Source: DATEDA01 sp963754305 (GTDB lineage: Bacteria; Pseudomonadota; Gammaproteobacteria; Burkholderiales; SG8-39). Taken from it: a DNA stretch of 64,000 nt. The DNA is taken from the NCBI GenBank assembly GCA_963754305.1, contig CAVWFR010000011.1, positions 62,001-126,000 on the forward strand, written 5' to 3'. Shown here piece by piece: positions 25,989-35,966 of this stretch; within the stretch, counting starts at the first letter, position 1, and every line of letters starts with the position of its first letter. The notes below the pieces were generated by a model. It ran no database searches. It had not been told where the DNA came from and worked only from the letters and a program-made list of their open reading frames with translations. The position numbers were made by a program, and so were the translations under genes.

Positions 25989-26255
25989 ATGGACATCTTC
26001 GTAGGCAACCTCGCACCGGAAGCGACCGAGGACGAGCTGGTCACGCTGTTCAAGTCGTTCGGCGAAGTGAAATCGGCGGAGGTGAAGCGCGAGCTCTTCA
26101 CCGGCGCCTCGAAGGGCTTCGGCTTCGTCGAGATGCCGGGCAAGCAGCATTCGCTCGCGGCGATCGCGGGTCTCAACGGCAAGGAACTGCACGGCCGGCC
26201 GCTGCGCGTGAACGAAGCTCGCGCCGTGCCGGTCCGCGGCTCGCGGCGGCGCTAA
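25989..26255 (+). CDS. RRM-type RNA-binding protein
   Basis: 88-residue single RNA recognition motif. RNP2 is IFVGNLA at residues 3-9 and RNP1 is KGFGFVEM at about residues 44-51, with the aromatic RNA-stacking residues conserved. A short Arg-rich tail ends the protein. Such proteins are abundant in cyanobacteria and proteobacteria and often respond to cold. ATG at 25989 has GAGGAG 6 bp upstream. The tight spacing behind rhlE suggests joint expression as an RNA-remodelling pair. Confidence 0.93.
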   Translation: MDIFVGNLAPEATEDELVTLFKSFGEVKSAEVKRELFTGASKGFGFVEMPGKQHSLAAIAGLNGKELHGRPLRVNEARAVPVRGSRRR

Positions 26256-26269
26256 CGCCTGCGCCCCCA

Positions 26270-26285
26270 CCCCCTGACAAGGGGG
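26270..26285. repeat. Perfect hairpin after the RRM gene
   Basis: CCCCCT-GACA-AGGGGG is a perfect 6-bp stem with a 4-nt loop, 15 bp after the RRM stop. It has no T run, so it may stop transcription only with Rho or protect the 3' end. A second imperfect GC hairpin follows at about 26306-26335. Confidence 0.4.
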
Positions 26286-26423
26286 ACACGACCGCGCGCG
26301 CGGGAGCGGGGGTTGCCGGCATCCCCAACCCGCGCCCCCGTTGCTGCCGGCTCACGCCCCGGCAGGCGATACCGGCGACCATCGACTAGACTCGCCAGCC
26401 GCAGCAGAAGGGGAGGCGCGAGG

Positions 26424-27599
26424 ATGAACGAGTCGGGCCCGCGGAGTTCCCGCGGCCTGATGGCGCTGCTGGCGGTGTTCATGTTCTCGGTCGCGGGGAC
26501 CATCCACTTCCAGACGCCGATGCTGCCGGAGTTCGCGCGCGAGTTCGGCGCGAGCGCGACGGAGGTCGGCTGGGTGCCGACGCTGTCGTTCGCCGGGTTT
26601 CTCTCCGGCACGCTCTTCATCAGCCCGCTCGGCGACAGCCTCGACAAGCGGCGGCTGATTCTCGGCAAGCTCGTCTGCCTCGGCGTCGCGATGCTCGCCA
26701 TGGCCGCCGCGCCGACGCTTCCCGTCCTGGCGGCCGCGGGGTTCGTCGCCGGCATCGCCGCCAGCCTCTCGCAGGACGTCGTGCCGCTCGTCGCCGAGCT
26801 CGCCGCGCCGGGCGCGCGCGGCCGCGCGGTCGGGACGGTGCTGTCGGGACTGTTCCTCGGCATCCTGTTCGGCCGGCTCGGCGGCGGCTTCGTCGCGGCG
26901 AATCTCGGCTGGCGCTGGATGTACGTCATCTCCGCCGCGATGATCGTGGCGATCCTGCCGGCGATCGTCGCCTGGGTGCCCAGCGTCCCGGCGAAGACCC
27001 GGCTCGCTTACGCCGCGCTGATGCGCTCGCTCCTGCGACTCGTGCGCGATCGCGCGGATCTCCGCCGCGCCTCGGCCGTCCAGTTCCTGCTCGGTTGCTG
27101 CTATGGCGGCTTCTGGGCGACGCTCGCGCTGATGCTGGCCGCGGTGCACGGCTTAGGGCCGGCCTATGCCGGACTGATGGGCATCCCCGGCGCGGCCGGC
27201 ATCCTCGTCGCGCGCCCCGCCGGACGCTGGATGGACCGCAAAGGTGTCACGCCGGTCGTGACGACCGGGATCTGCCTGGTCATGGCCGCCTACCTTACGT
27301 TCAGCCTCGGCCTCGCCACCCTCGCCGCGATCATCGCCGGCGCCGTGCTCCTCGATGCCGGATTGCGTGCAGCGATGGTCGCGAACCAAGCCTTCGTCAC
27401 CGGTGCCGATCCGGAGACGCGCAGCCGTTCGAACACGATCTTCGCCGTTCACGGCTGGGGCGGTTACGCGACCGGGGCGTTCGTCGCGAGCATCGCGTGG
27501 ACGAACGGCGGCTGGCTCGCCGTATGCGCGTGCGGGCTGGGCGCGTCGGTCGCGGCGCTCGCCGTGTATCTGCGCGGGCGCGGCGACGCAAAGCGCTAG
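26424..27599 (+). CDS. MFS transporter
   Basis: 391-residue major facilitator protein with about 12 hydrophobic segments. The MFS signature between segments 2 and 3 is SPLGDSLDKRRL, a variant of the usual G-x-x-x-D-R-x-G-R-R loop, and a related RPAGRWMDRKG loop occurs in the second half. ATG at 26424 has a GGGAGG-containing leader and was preferred to longer upstream frames, which would add a charged non-membrane stretch. The protein resembles drug/sugar efflux carriers but its substrate is unknown. Its end overlaps the convergent RidA gene by 4 bp. Confidence 0.9.
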   Translation: MNESGPRSSRGLMALLAVFMFSVAGTIHFQTPMLPEFAREFGASATEVGWVPTLSFAGFLSGTLFISPLGDSLDKRRLILGKLVCLGVAMLAMAAAPTLPVLAAAGFVAGIAASLSQDVVPLVAELAAPGARGRAVGTVLSGLFLGILFGRLGGGFVAANLGWRWMYVISAAMIVAILPAIVAWVPSVPAKTRLAYAALMRSLLRLVRDRADLRRASAVQFLLGCCYGGFWATLALMLAAVHGLGPAYAGLMGIPGAAGILVARPAGRWMDRKGVTPVVTTGICLVMAAYLTFSLGLATLAAIIAGAVLLDAGLRAAMVANQAFVTGADPETRSRSNTIFAVHGWGGYATGAFVASIAWTNGGWLAVCACGLGASVAALAVYLRGRGDAKR

Positions 27600-28174
27600 C
27601 GGCGCCTGCGTTTCGCCGTCCGCTTGGCCGTCTTTCGGCTCGCCTGTTTGCTCGCCGCTTTGCGCGCTTGTCTGGACTGCCGTTCAACCGGCTGTTTCGC
27701 TCGCTTCTTCCCCACGCGCGCCGGCGCGCTCCAGCTCTGCCCGGGGATGAAGCCGATCGCCTCCACCTCGAGCTCGCAGTCCATCGGCGTGCGTCCGGCC
27801 TGCATTCGCGTGCGGGTCGGCAGCGTCTCGGGCGACGAGAAGTAGGTGCGGTAGATCCGGTCGAACGCCTCGGCCCGGGCCTGATCCTTCAGCCAGACGA
27901 TCACTTTCAGCAGCGAATCCATGTTCGAGCCGGCGGCCTCAGCGACCTGCTGCACGTGGTCCATCACGATGCGGACCTGCTCGTCGAACGGCGCCGGCAC
28001 GTACGCGGGCGGCTTCTCGCCCCGCGCGCGCGCTTCCCGCATCTCGCGCGAGTAGGCCGCGTCGAACGGCGGGAGTCCGGAGATGAAGACGAGCGGGCCA
28101 TACGACACCCCCAGGTTGAAGGGTCCGCCGGTCTCGGGGACACCGCTCTTCACGACCTTTTTTTGCAGGGGCAT
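27596..28174 (-). CDS. RidA/YjgF-family protein with basic C-terminal tail
   Basis: 192-residue protein. Residues 1-145 form a RidA-type trimeric chorismate-mutase-like domain (NLGVSYGPLVFISG, VMDHVQQVAEAAG, LLKVIVWLKD, ELEVEAIGFIPG). RidA relatives hydrolyse reactive enamine/imine intermediates. The remaining tail, from about residue 150 to the end, is extremely basic, with 19 Lys or Arg in the last 41 residues, resembling the C-terminal arms of bacterial histone-like proteins. Family members normally end near residue 130. ATG at 28174 lies only 8 nt after a TACAAT -10 box, so the mRNA may be leaderless. Confidence 0.85.
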   Translation of the reverse strand: MPLQKKVVKSGVPETGGPFNLGVSYGPLVFISGLPPFDAAYSREMREARARGEKPPAYVPAPFDEQVRIVMDHVQQVAEAAGSNMDSLLKVIVWLKDQARAEAFDRIYRTYFSSPETLPTRTRMQAGRTPMDCELEVEAIGFIPGQSWSAPARVGKKRAKQPVERQSRQARKAASKQASRKTAKRTAKRRRR

Positions 28175-28182
28175 GGCGCGCG

Positions 28183-28210
28183 ATTGTAGTCGAACCCCCG
28201 CCAGTACAAT
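28183..28210. promoter_or_regulatory. Face-to-face divergent promoters of ridA and srkA
   Basis: ATTGTA (28183-28188) and TACAAT (28205-28210) form a perfect 6-bp inverted repeat with a 16-bp centre. Read rightward it gives TTGTAG-15-TACAAT, 7 bp before the srkA start; read leftward it gives TTGTAC-15-TACAAT, 8 bp before the ridA start. Each -10 box doubles as part of the opposing -35 box. Confidence 0.5.
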
Positions 28211-28217
28211 CCGCCCG

Positions 28218-29216
28218 ATGACGATCGAAGCCGCGGACGACGGCCATCCGTACTCCCGCCTGACGCCCGACGCCGTGCTCGATGCGCTGGAAAGCGCGGG
28301 CGTGCGCGGCGACGGGCGCTTGCTGGGATTGAACAGCTACGAGAACCGCGTCTATCAGGTCTATGCGGAGGATGGGCCTCCCGTCATAGCGAAGTTCTAC
28401 CGCCCGGTGCGCTGGAGCGATGCCGAGATCCTCGAGGAGCACGCCTTCGCACTCGAGCTCGCCGAGCGCGAGATCCCCGTGGTCGCGCCGATCATGCTCG
28501 CTGGCAAGACCCTCAACGAGTTCGGCGGCTTCCGGTTTGCCGTCTATCCGCGTCGCGGTGGGCGCATGCCGGAGCTCGACAATCCCGCGACGCTCGAATG
28601 GCTCGGGCGCTTCATCGGGCGCATTCACGCGGTCGGCGCGGTGGCGCCCTTCGCCAGGCGGCCCGCGCTCGACCTCGCGAGCTTCGGCCTCGAGCCGCGC
28701 GACTGGCTGCTCGCCCACGGCTTCATCCCGCCGGACCTCCTCCAATCGTGGAGGAGCGTGGTCGACCTCGCCCTCGACGGCGTGCGCCGCTGCTACGAGC
28801 GCGCGGGCGAGGTGCGCGCGATCCGGCTGCACGGCGACTGCCATTCCGGGAACGTCCTGTGGACCGATTCGGGACCCCACTTCGTCGATCTCGACGACGC
28901 GCGCATGGGTCCGGCGATGCAGGATCTGTGGATGCTCGTCTCGGGCGACCGTACGGCGATCACTCAAGGGCTCTCGGACCTGCTGGGCGGCTACGAGGAT
29001 TTTTGCGAGTTCGACCGGCGCGAGGTCGCGCTCATCGAGGCCCTGCGCACGCTGCGCCTCATCCACTATTCGGCGTGGCTCGCGCGACGCTGGGACGACC
29101 CGGCGTTCCCGGCCGCGTTCCCGTGGTTCAATACGCAACGCTACTGGCAGGATCGGATCCTCGAGCTGCGCGAGCAGGTCGCGCTGATGGACGAGCCGGT
29201 GCTGGGACCGGTTTGA
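28218..29216 (+). CDS. srkA: Stress response kinase A-like (YihE/RdoA) protein kinase
   Basis: 332-residue protein of the SrkA (YihE) family of Ser/Thr kinases with an aminoglycoside-phosphotransferase-like fold. The catalytic loop is LHGDCHSGNVLW near residues 209-220, and the Mg-binding motif is VDLDDARMGP at about residues 228-237. The nucleotide-binding Lys is probably in VIAKFYRP near residue 60. The length (328 in E. coli) fits. ATG at 28218 was chosen because it starts before PYSRLTPDAVLDALES, the conserved N-terminus, and lies 7 bp behind a -10 box. In E. coli the protein counters stress-induced death. Confidence 0.93.
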   Translation: MTIEAADDGHPYSRLTPDAVLDALESAGVRGDGRLLGLNSYENRVYQVYAEDGPPVIAKFYRPVRWSDAEILEEHAFALELAEREIPVVAPIMLAGKTLNEFGGFRFAVYPRRGGRMPELDNPATLEWLGRFIGRIHAVGAVAPFARRPALDLASFGLEPRDWLLAHGFIPPDLLQSWRSVVDLALDGVRRCYERAGEVRAIRLHGDCHSGNVLWTDSGPHFVDLDDARMGPAMQDLWMLVSGDRTAITQGLSDLLGGYEDFCEFDRREVALIEALRTLRLIHYSAWLARRWDDPAFPAAFPWFNTQRYWQDRILELREQVALMDEPVLGPV

Positions 29217-29296
29217 GGCCGCCCACCGGGAATGCGCTTCGGGTACCGGGTGTTTGCGAGTGTGCCGCGAACCGCGGCTTTCGCGAGGAGATATCG

Positions 29297-29887
29297 ATGC
29301 ACAAGCTCCGTATCGGATTGCTCTGCGGCGCACTCGCGCTGGCGCAGGGCGCAGACGCGCAAACCGCGCAGCGCGTGCGCGGCACCATCACCGCCTTCGA
29401 CGGCAGCGTGCTCGCCGTCAAGTCGCGCGAGGGCCAGGACCTGAAGCTCCAGCTCGCCGACAACGCGACCGTCGCGGTGGCGAAGGCGGTCAGGTTCGAG
29501 GAGATCAAGCAGGGTGACCTCGTGGGCGCGACGGCGATGAAGCGCCCGGACGGGACGCTGGTCGCGCTCGAGGTGCACTATCTCCCGCCCACGGTCCCCA
29601 CCGGTCACGGTCCGTGGGATCTGCAGCCGGAGTCCACGATGACGAACGCCAACGTCGAGGCGATCGTCGCGGCCGCCGGCAACCGCGAGCTGACGCTGAA
29701 GTACAAGGACGGTGTGCAGAAGATCGCGGTGCCCGAGGGTATTCCGCTCGTGCGCGCGGTCCCCGGCAGCCGTTCGGATCTCGTTCCCGGCGAGTACGTT
29801 TTCGTCGCCGCACAGGCGGGGCCCGACGGCAAGATGACGGCGTTGCGCATCCAGGTGAGCAAGGACGGCGTCAAGCCGCCGATGTAG
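29297..29887 (+). CDS. Exported hypothetical protein, beta-rich
   Basis: 196-residue protein with a Sec signal peptide of about 22 residues ending ADAQTAQ. The mature part is beta-strand-rich with two similar halves, each containing a VRGTITAFDGSVLAVKS-like or VEAIVAAAGNRELTLKY-like strand pair, suggesting duplicated OB- or DUF5666-like units. No catalytic motif is seen. GCGAGGAG precedes ATG at 29297. It lies between srkA and a Bug receptor, 80 bp and 13 bp away, so it may be co-transcribed with the receptor. Function unknown. Confidence 0.8.
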   Translation: MHKLRIGLLCGALALAQGADAQTAQRVRGTITAFDGSVLAVKSREGQDLKLQLADNATVAVAKAVRFEEIKQGDLVGATAMKRPDGTLVALEVHYLPPTVPTGHGPWDLQPESTMTNANVEAIVAAAGNRELTLKYKDGVQKIAVPEGIPLVRAVPGSRSDLVPGEYVFVAAQAGPDGKMTALRIQVSKDGVKPPM

Positions 29888-29900
29888 GCCGATCCTGGCG

Positions 29901-30890
29901 ATGCCGATTCCGACGATCCCCATCCGCCTTGCCACGATCCTCATCGCCTGGCTCCTCGCCCTCGCCGTCTCGGCGGCGCACGCGCAAAGCTACCCCGCCA
30001 AGCCGGTGCGAATGCTGGTCGGCTTCCCGCCCGGCGGTGCCGCCGACTTCGTCGCGCGGGCGATCGCGGAGCCGCTCGGGCGCGAGCTCGGCCAGCCGCT
30101 GGTGATCGAGAACCGACCCGGCGCGGGCTCGAGCATCGCCGCGGAGCTGGCCGCGCGCGCCGCGCCGGACGGCTACACGATCCTGATCGCGAGCCCGAGC
30201 AGCATCATGGTCAACCCGCTGCTGATGCCGAAGCTCGGCTACAACGCGAAGACCGATCTCGCGCCGATCAGTCAGGTGTCCGCCTCGCCGATGGTCGTGG
30301 CCGCGAGCCCATCGACCGGCATCACCAGCTTGCGCGAGCTGATCGATGCGGCGAAGAAGGCGCCGGGCAAGCTCAACTTCGCCTCCGCGGGCAACGGCTC
30401 CGCGCCGCACCTCGCCGGGGTGCTCTTCCTCCGCATCGCCGGCGTCGATATCGTGCACGTGCCGTTCAAGGGCGGCGGACCGGCCGTGGCGTCGGTGCTC
30501 GCGGGCGACACCCAGGTCACCTTCGCGACGCCGCCGTCGGTGCTGCCGCAGATCGAGGCCGGCCGGCTGCGCGGACTCGCGGTCACGAGCCGCAAGGGCT
30601 CCGCGCTCTTTCCCAACATTCCCGGCACCGAGGCAGCGGGCCTGCCCGAGTACGAGATCTCGTTCTGGTACGGCTTCTTCGCGCCCGCGGGGACGCCGGC
30701 GCCGATCGTGAAGCGGATCTTCGACGCCACCGCGGACGTCCTGCGCAAGCCCGAGGTCGGGCAGATGCTGGCGCGCGAGGGCACGGAAGCCGTCGGTTCG
30801 AGCTCGCCGGAGGCGTTCGCTGCGTTCCTTGCCGCGGAAGAAAAGCTCTGGGCGCGGATCGTGAAGGACTCGGGCGCGAAGCTCGATTGA
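29901..30890 (+). CDS. Bug/TctC-family periplasmic receptor
   Basis: 329-residue periplasmic receptor with a Sec signal peptide ending AAHAQSYPAKP. Blocks VRMLVGFPPGGAADF, IENRPGAGS and KLGYNAKTDLAP are present. ATG at 29901 is 13 bp after the preceding stop. Its stop overlaps the TTG start of a beta-hydroxyacid dehydrogenase by 4 bp, so the pair is likely functional: uptake or sensing of a hydroxy-acid followed by NAD(P)-linked oxidation. Confidence 0.9.
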   Translation: MPIPTIPIRLATILIAWLLALAVSAAHAQSYPAKPVRMLVGFPPGGAADFVARAIAEPLGRELGQPLVIENRPGAGSSIAAELAARAAPDGYTILIASPSSIMVNPLLMPKLGYNAKTDLAPISQVSASPMVVAASPSTGITSLRELIDAAKKAPGKLNFASAGNGSAPHLAGVLFLRIAGVDIVHVPFKGGGPAVASVLAGDTQVTFATPPSVLPQIEAGRLRGLAVTSRKGSALFPNIPGTEAAGLPEYEISFWYGFFAPAGTPAPIVKRIFDATADVLRKPEVGQMLAREGTEAVGSSSPEAFAAFLAAEEKLWARIVKDSGAKLD

Positions 30891-31792
30891 GCGCGCCCGT
30901 GGACGCCTTAGTGGCCGGGCAACTCGGGTTCATCGGCCTCGGCGTCATGGGCGAGCCGATGTGCCGCAATCTCGCGGCGAAAAGCGGTGAGACCGTCGCG
31001 GCGTTCGACCGCGATCCCGAGCGCCGGCGGCGCCTCGCCGCCGGCGGTGTACGCGCCGCGCCGTCGGTCACTGCGCTCGCGCGTGAATCCGAGATCGTCT
31101 TCCTTTCGCTGCCCGGCGGAGCGGAGGTCGCCGCGGTCGGCGCGGAGATCCTGCCCGTGCTCAGCGCCGGCGCATGCGTAGTCGACCTGAGCACGGCACC
31201 GGTCGCGCTCGCTCGCGAGCTGGCGGCGCGATTCGCCGCGCGCGGCATCGCGTTCGCCGATGCGCCGGTCGCGCGCACGCGCGAGGCGGCGGCGAACGGC
31301 ACGCTCTCGATCATGGTCGGCGCGGATGGCGCGACGTTCGAGCGCATCCGACCCCTGCTCGCTTGCATCGGCTCGGATATCACGCATTGCGGCGGCGCCG
31401 GCGCCGGCCAGCTCGCCAAGCTCGTGAACAACATGGTGCTCGCCCAGAACGTCGTCGCGCTGGCCGAGGCGCTCGCGGTAGCGAAGGCGGCGGGCGTTGA
31501 TTCCGCCATGCTCTTCGACGCGCTGTCCAAGGGCTCGGCCGACAGCTTCGCGCTCCGCAATCACGGGCTGAAGGCGATGGTGCCGGGGGTCTATCCGCAG
31601 CGCGCCTTTTCCGCGGAGTACATGTTGAAGGACGTCGGCTACGCGCTCGAGCTCGCCGCGGCGTACGGGCTGCAGCTGAGCGGTGCCGAGAATGCGCGCG
31701 CGCTGCTCGAGCGCGCGATCGCCGCCGGGTTCGGCGCGGAGTATTTTCCCGCGCTGGCGAAGGTGGTCGGTTCGAAACGGGGCCCGGTGTGA
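30887..31792 (+). CDS. 3-hydroxyisobutyrate dehydrogenase-like oxidoreductase
   Basis: 301-residue NAD(P)-dependent beta-hydroxyacid dehydrogenase. The cofactor loop is GFIGLGVMGEPM near residue 14, the substrate-binding block is FADAPVARTREAAANGTLSIMVGG-like from about residue 123, and the catalytic Lys lies in GAGQLAKLVNNM near residue 175. The start is TTG at 30887 overlapping the receptor stop; a GTG four codons later is an alternative. It would oxidise or reduce a 3-hydroxy acid such as 3-hydroxyisobutyrate, tartronate or a similar compound supplied through the preceding receptor. Confidence 0.88.
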   Translation: MSAPVDALVAGQLGFIGLGVMGEPMCRNLAAKSGETVAAFDRDPERRRRLAAGGVRAAPSVTALARESEIVFLSLPGGAEVAAVGAEILPVLSAGACVVDLSTAPVALARELAARFAARGIAFADAPVARTREAAANGTLSIMVGADGATFERIRPLLACIGSDITHCGGAGAGQLAKLVNNMVLAQNVVALAEALAVAKAAGVDSAMLFDALSKGSADSFALRNHGLKAMVPGVYPQRAFSAEYMLKDVGYALELAAAYGLQLSGAENARALLERAIAAGFGAEYFPALAKVVGSKRGPV

Positions 31793-31796
31793 AGGG

Positions 31797-31825
31797 AGCC
31801 GGAACTCCGGCGAATGCCGGGTGAC
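31797..31825. repeat. Dispersed palindromic element, copy 3 (internally deleted)
   Basis: AGCCGGAACTC, as in the left part of the element at 481-554, is joined directly to CGGCGAATGCCGGGTGAC, which resembles its right end. The piece lies just after the dehydrogenase stop in a convergent intergenic region. It looks like a copy that has lost its middle. Confidence 0.4.
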
Positions 31826-31910
31826 CGGGTGTTCGAGGGCTGTACAACTCCCAACTCGCCCGCGAGTCGGCGCCGCTCACACCCCCTTCAACAGCGCGGC
31901 CGCGCGATGC

Positions 31911-33938
31911 TCACGCCGTCTGGGCGATGCTCCTCGGTGAAGGCGCGAGCCGCCGCACCGCCTCGGCCACCGCGTCGGCGGGCACGGGGCGACTGAAGTA
32001 GTAGCCCTGCAGCTCCGTGCAATAGCGAGCGCGAAGGAAATCCGCCTGCCCAACCTCCTCGACGCCTTCGGCGACCAGACCGAGCCCGAGGCTGTGCGCG
32101 AGCGCCGAGATCGCGTCGACGATCGCCGCGTCGGTGGCGCTGGTGCGCAGGTCCTGCACGAAGCTGCGGTCGATCTTGAGCGAGTCGATCGGGAAGCGCT
32201 TCAGGTAGCCGAGCGACGAGTAGCCGGTGCCGAAGTCGTCGATCGAGATGGCGACGCCGATCGCCTTCAACCGCGCCATGACCGAGATCGCGTGCTCGGT
32301 GCTGTCCACGAGCATGCTCTCGGTCAACTCGATTTCGAGCCACTCGGGCGCGAGACCGCTCGCGCCGAGCGCATCGCGGATCGTCTCGTCGAGCGACTCG
32401 CTCTTGAACTGGCGCGCGGAGATGTTCACCGACACCCGCATCGCCGGCAGCCCCTCGTCCTGCCACGCCTTGTTCTGGCGGCACGCCGTCCGGATTACCC
32501 AGGCGCCGACGGCGACGATCTGGCCCGACTCCTCGAGGAGCGGCACGAACTGCCCGGGCGGCAGCAGCCCGTGCTCGGGATGATTCCAGCGCAGCAGCGC
32601 CTCGATGCCGACGACCCGCCGCGTCGCGGCGGACACGCGCGGCTGGTAGTGGAGCACGAACTCGCCGTTGCGCAGGGCGCGCTGCAGGCCCGCCTCGAGG
32701 AGGAGCTGGTTCTCCACGCGCTCGTTCATCTCCTGCGTGAAGAACGCGTAGCGGTTGCGCCCGAGCTCCTTCGCCCGGTACATCGCGGTGTCGGCGCGCT
32801 TCACCAGCCGCTCGCCGCTCTCGTCGTCCTTCGGGTAGAGCGCAATCCCGATGCTCACGGTCGCCGTGAGCTCGTGTGCTTTCAGCTCGACCGGCTCGGC
32901 GATCGCCGGAATCATGCGCGCCGCGACCATGGCCGCCTCCTCCGGGCCCTTGACGTTTTCGAGCAGCACGGTGAACTCGTCTCCGCCCATGCGGAACAGC
33001 ATGTCGCTCTCGCGGATGCAGCCGTGCAGGCGGCGCGCCGCGATCCGCAGCAGCTCGTCGCCGGCCTCGTGGCCGAGGCTGTCGTTCACCCGCTTGAAGC
33101 GGTCGAGATCGAGGAACATCACCGCGAGCGACCAGCCGAACCGCTTCGAGCGCCGGATCGCCTCCTCGAGATGCTCGACGAAGCTCGCCCGGTTGGGCAG
33201 CCCGGTGAGCGGGTCGTGATAAGCCTGATGGCGGATCCGCTCCTCGTTTGCCACCCGCTGTATCTCCTGCTCGCGCAGGATACGGTCGGACCGGCGCGCC
33301 ATCCAGAGCATGAGCGCGTAGAGAAGCGACAGCGCGCCGACGATGGCGGCGACGATCTGCCGTTGCGTGCGCTCCATTCTCGCGACGAGCGAGGTGACAT
33401 CCGAGTAGACCTCCATCACCGCCTCCACCGGGGAGTCGTCCCGTATGCGCACCGGGACATAGGTGGCGATGAGGTTCCGGTCGGAGATGACGCCCTCCCA
33501 GGCGTCGAACCGGTCGCGGAAGGTGATGTCGCTCGCGGCGGTGCCGGCCGCGGCGCGCAGGAAGCCGGGGTTCGCGCGCTTGTCCTCGCCGATCTGGCGC
33601 ACGTCGGTCGAGAAGACGGTCAGCCCCGCGGGGTCGTAGACCTTGACCTTGACGACGTCGAGACCCGTGGCGAGCAGCCGGAGATCGCGCTGGAGCCACA
33701 GGATCTCATCGCGCCGCGGCAGCTCCCCGCGCGGCAGCTGCGCGGCATCGCGGACGAACGCGGCGTAGGAGGGCCAGATCGAGTTGGCGAACGCTTTGGT
33801 GAGCGCGACGTTCGCGCGCGTCTCGGTATCGACGAGAGCGTCGAACGCAAGACGGCGGTAGAACCACGACAGGGCGAGGATCACGGCGATCACGGCGATC
33901 AACCCGACGAACGACGAATAGCGAAACAGCTTCAACAC
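31911..33938 (-). CDS. Membrane GGDEF-EAL c-di-GMP turnover protein
   Basis: 675-residue inner-membrane sensor. One transmembrane helix near residues 8-26 and another near 196-214 enclose a periplasmic domain of about 165 residues (sensor-like, unassigned). The GGDEF domain has an intact GGDEF at residues 318-322 and an inhibitory RxxD site (RESD, 309-312). The EAL domain has EAL at 446-448, the metal-binding DDFG at 567-570 and the KIDRSFV block. Both activities therefore look possible. GTG at 33938 was chosen because AGGGAG sits 5 bp upstream and it begins directly before the first membrane helix. Confidence 0.92.
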   Translation of the reverse strand: MLKLFRYSSFVGLIAVIAVILALSWFYRRLAFDALVDTETRANVALTKAFANSIWPSYAAFVRDAAQLPRGELPRRDEILWLQRDLRLLATGLDVVKVKVYDPAGLTVFSTDVRQIGEDKRANPGFLRAAAGTAASDITFRDRFDAWEGVISDRNLIATYVPVRIRDDSPVEAVMEVYSDVTSLVARMERTQRQIVAAIVGALSLLYALMLWMARRSDRILREQEIQRVANEERIRHQAYHDPLTGLPNRASFVEHLEEAIRRSKRFGWSLAVMFLDLDRFKRVNDSLGHEAGDELLRIAARRLHGCIRESDMLFRMGGDEFTVLLENVKGPEEAAMVAARMIPAIAEPVELKAHELTATVSIGIALYPKDDESGERLVKRADTAMYRAKELGRNRYAFFTQEMNERVENQLLLEAGLQRALRNGEFVLHYQPRVSAATRRVVGIEALLRWNHPEHGLLPPGQFVPLLEESGQIVAVGAWVIRTACRQNKAWQDEGLPAMRVSVNISARQFKSESLDETIRDALGASGLAPEWLEIELTESMLVDSTEHAISVMARLKAIGVAISIDDFGTGYSSLGYLKRFPIDSLKIDRSFVQDLRTSATDAAIVDAISALAHSLGLGLVAEGVEEVGQADFLRARYCTELQGYYFSRPVPADAVAEAVRRLAPSPRSIAQTA

Positions 33939-34093
33939 CGCGCGCTCCCTGGCCGACGCGAAAGGGAAGCAAGAAGCGTGGCCCCGGCGCGCGGAAAGCG
34001 GGTGGGCGCAAGCGAGGCCGTGAAATTTGCCCGCTCTGCCGCGCCCGCTACGACGAGCGGGCGAGCGGGGGCTCACGCCGCCCACTCGACGCG

Positions 34094-35914
<1,821 letters not shown>

Positions 35915-35966
35915 CGGCGGTCGCGCGAAGTATGACCGTCGGCTGCCGCCTGCACCACCTTCGCCG

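Noticed and set aside
28083..28217. Longer N-terminus for the SrkA-like kinase
   Set aside because: The extra 45 residues are antisense to the RidA gene and lie upstream of the predicted promoter; family members begin near the chosen ATG.
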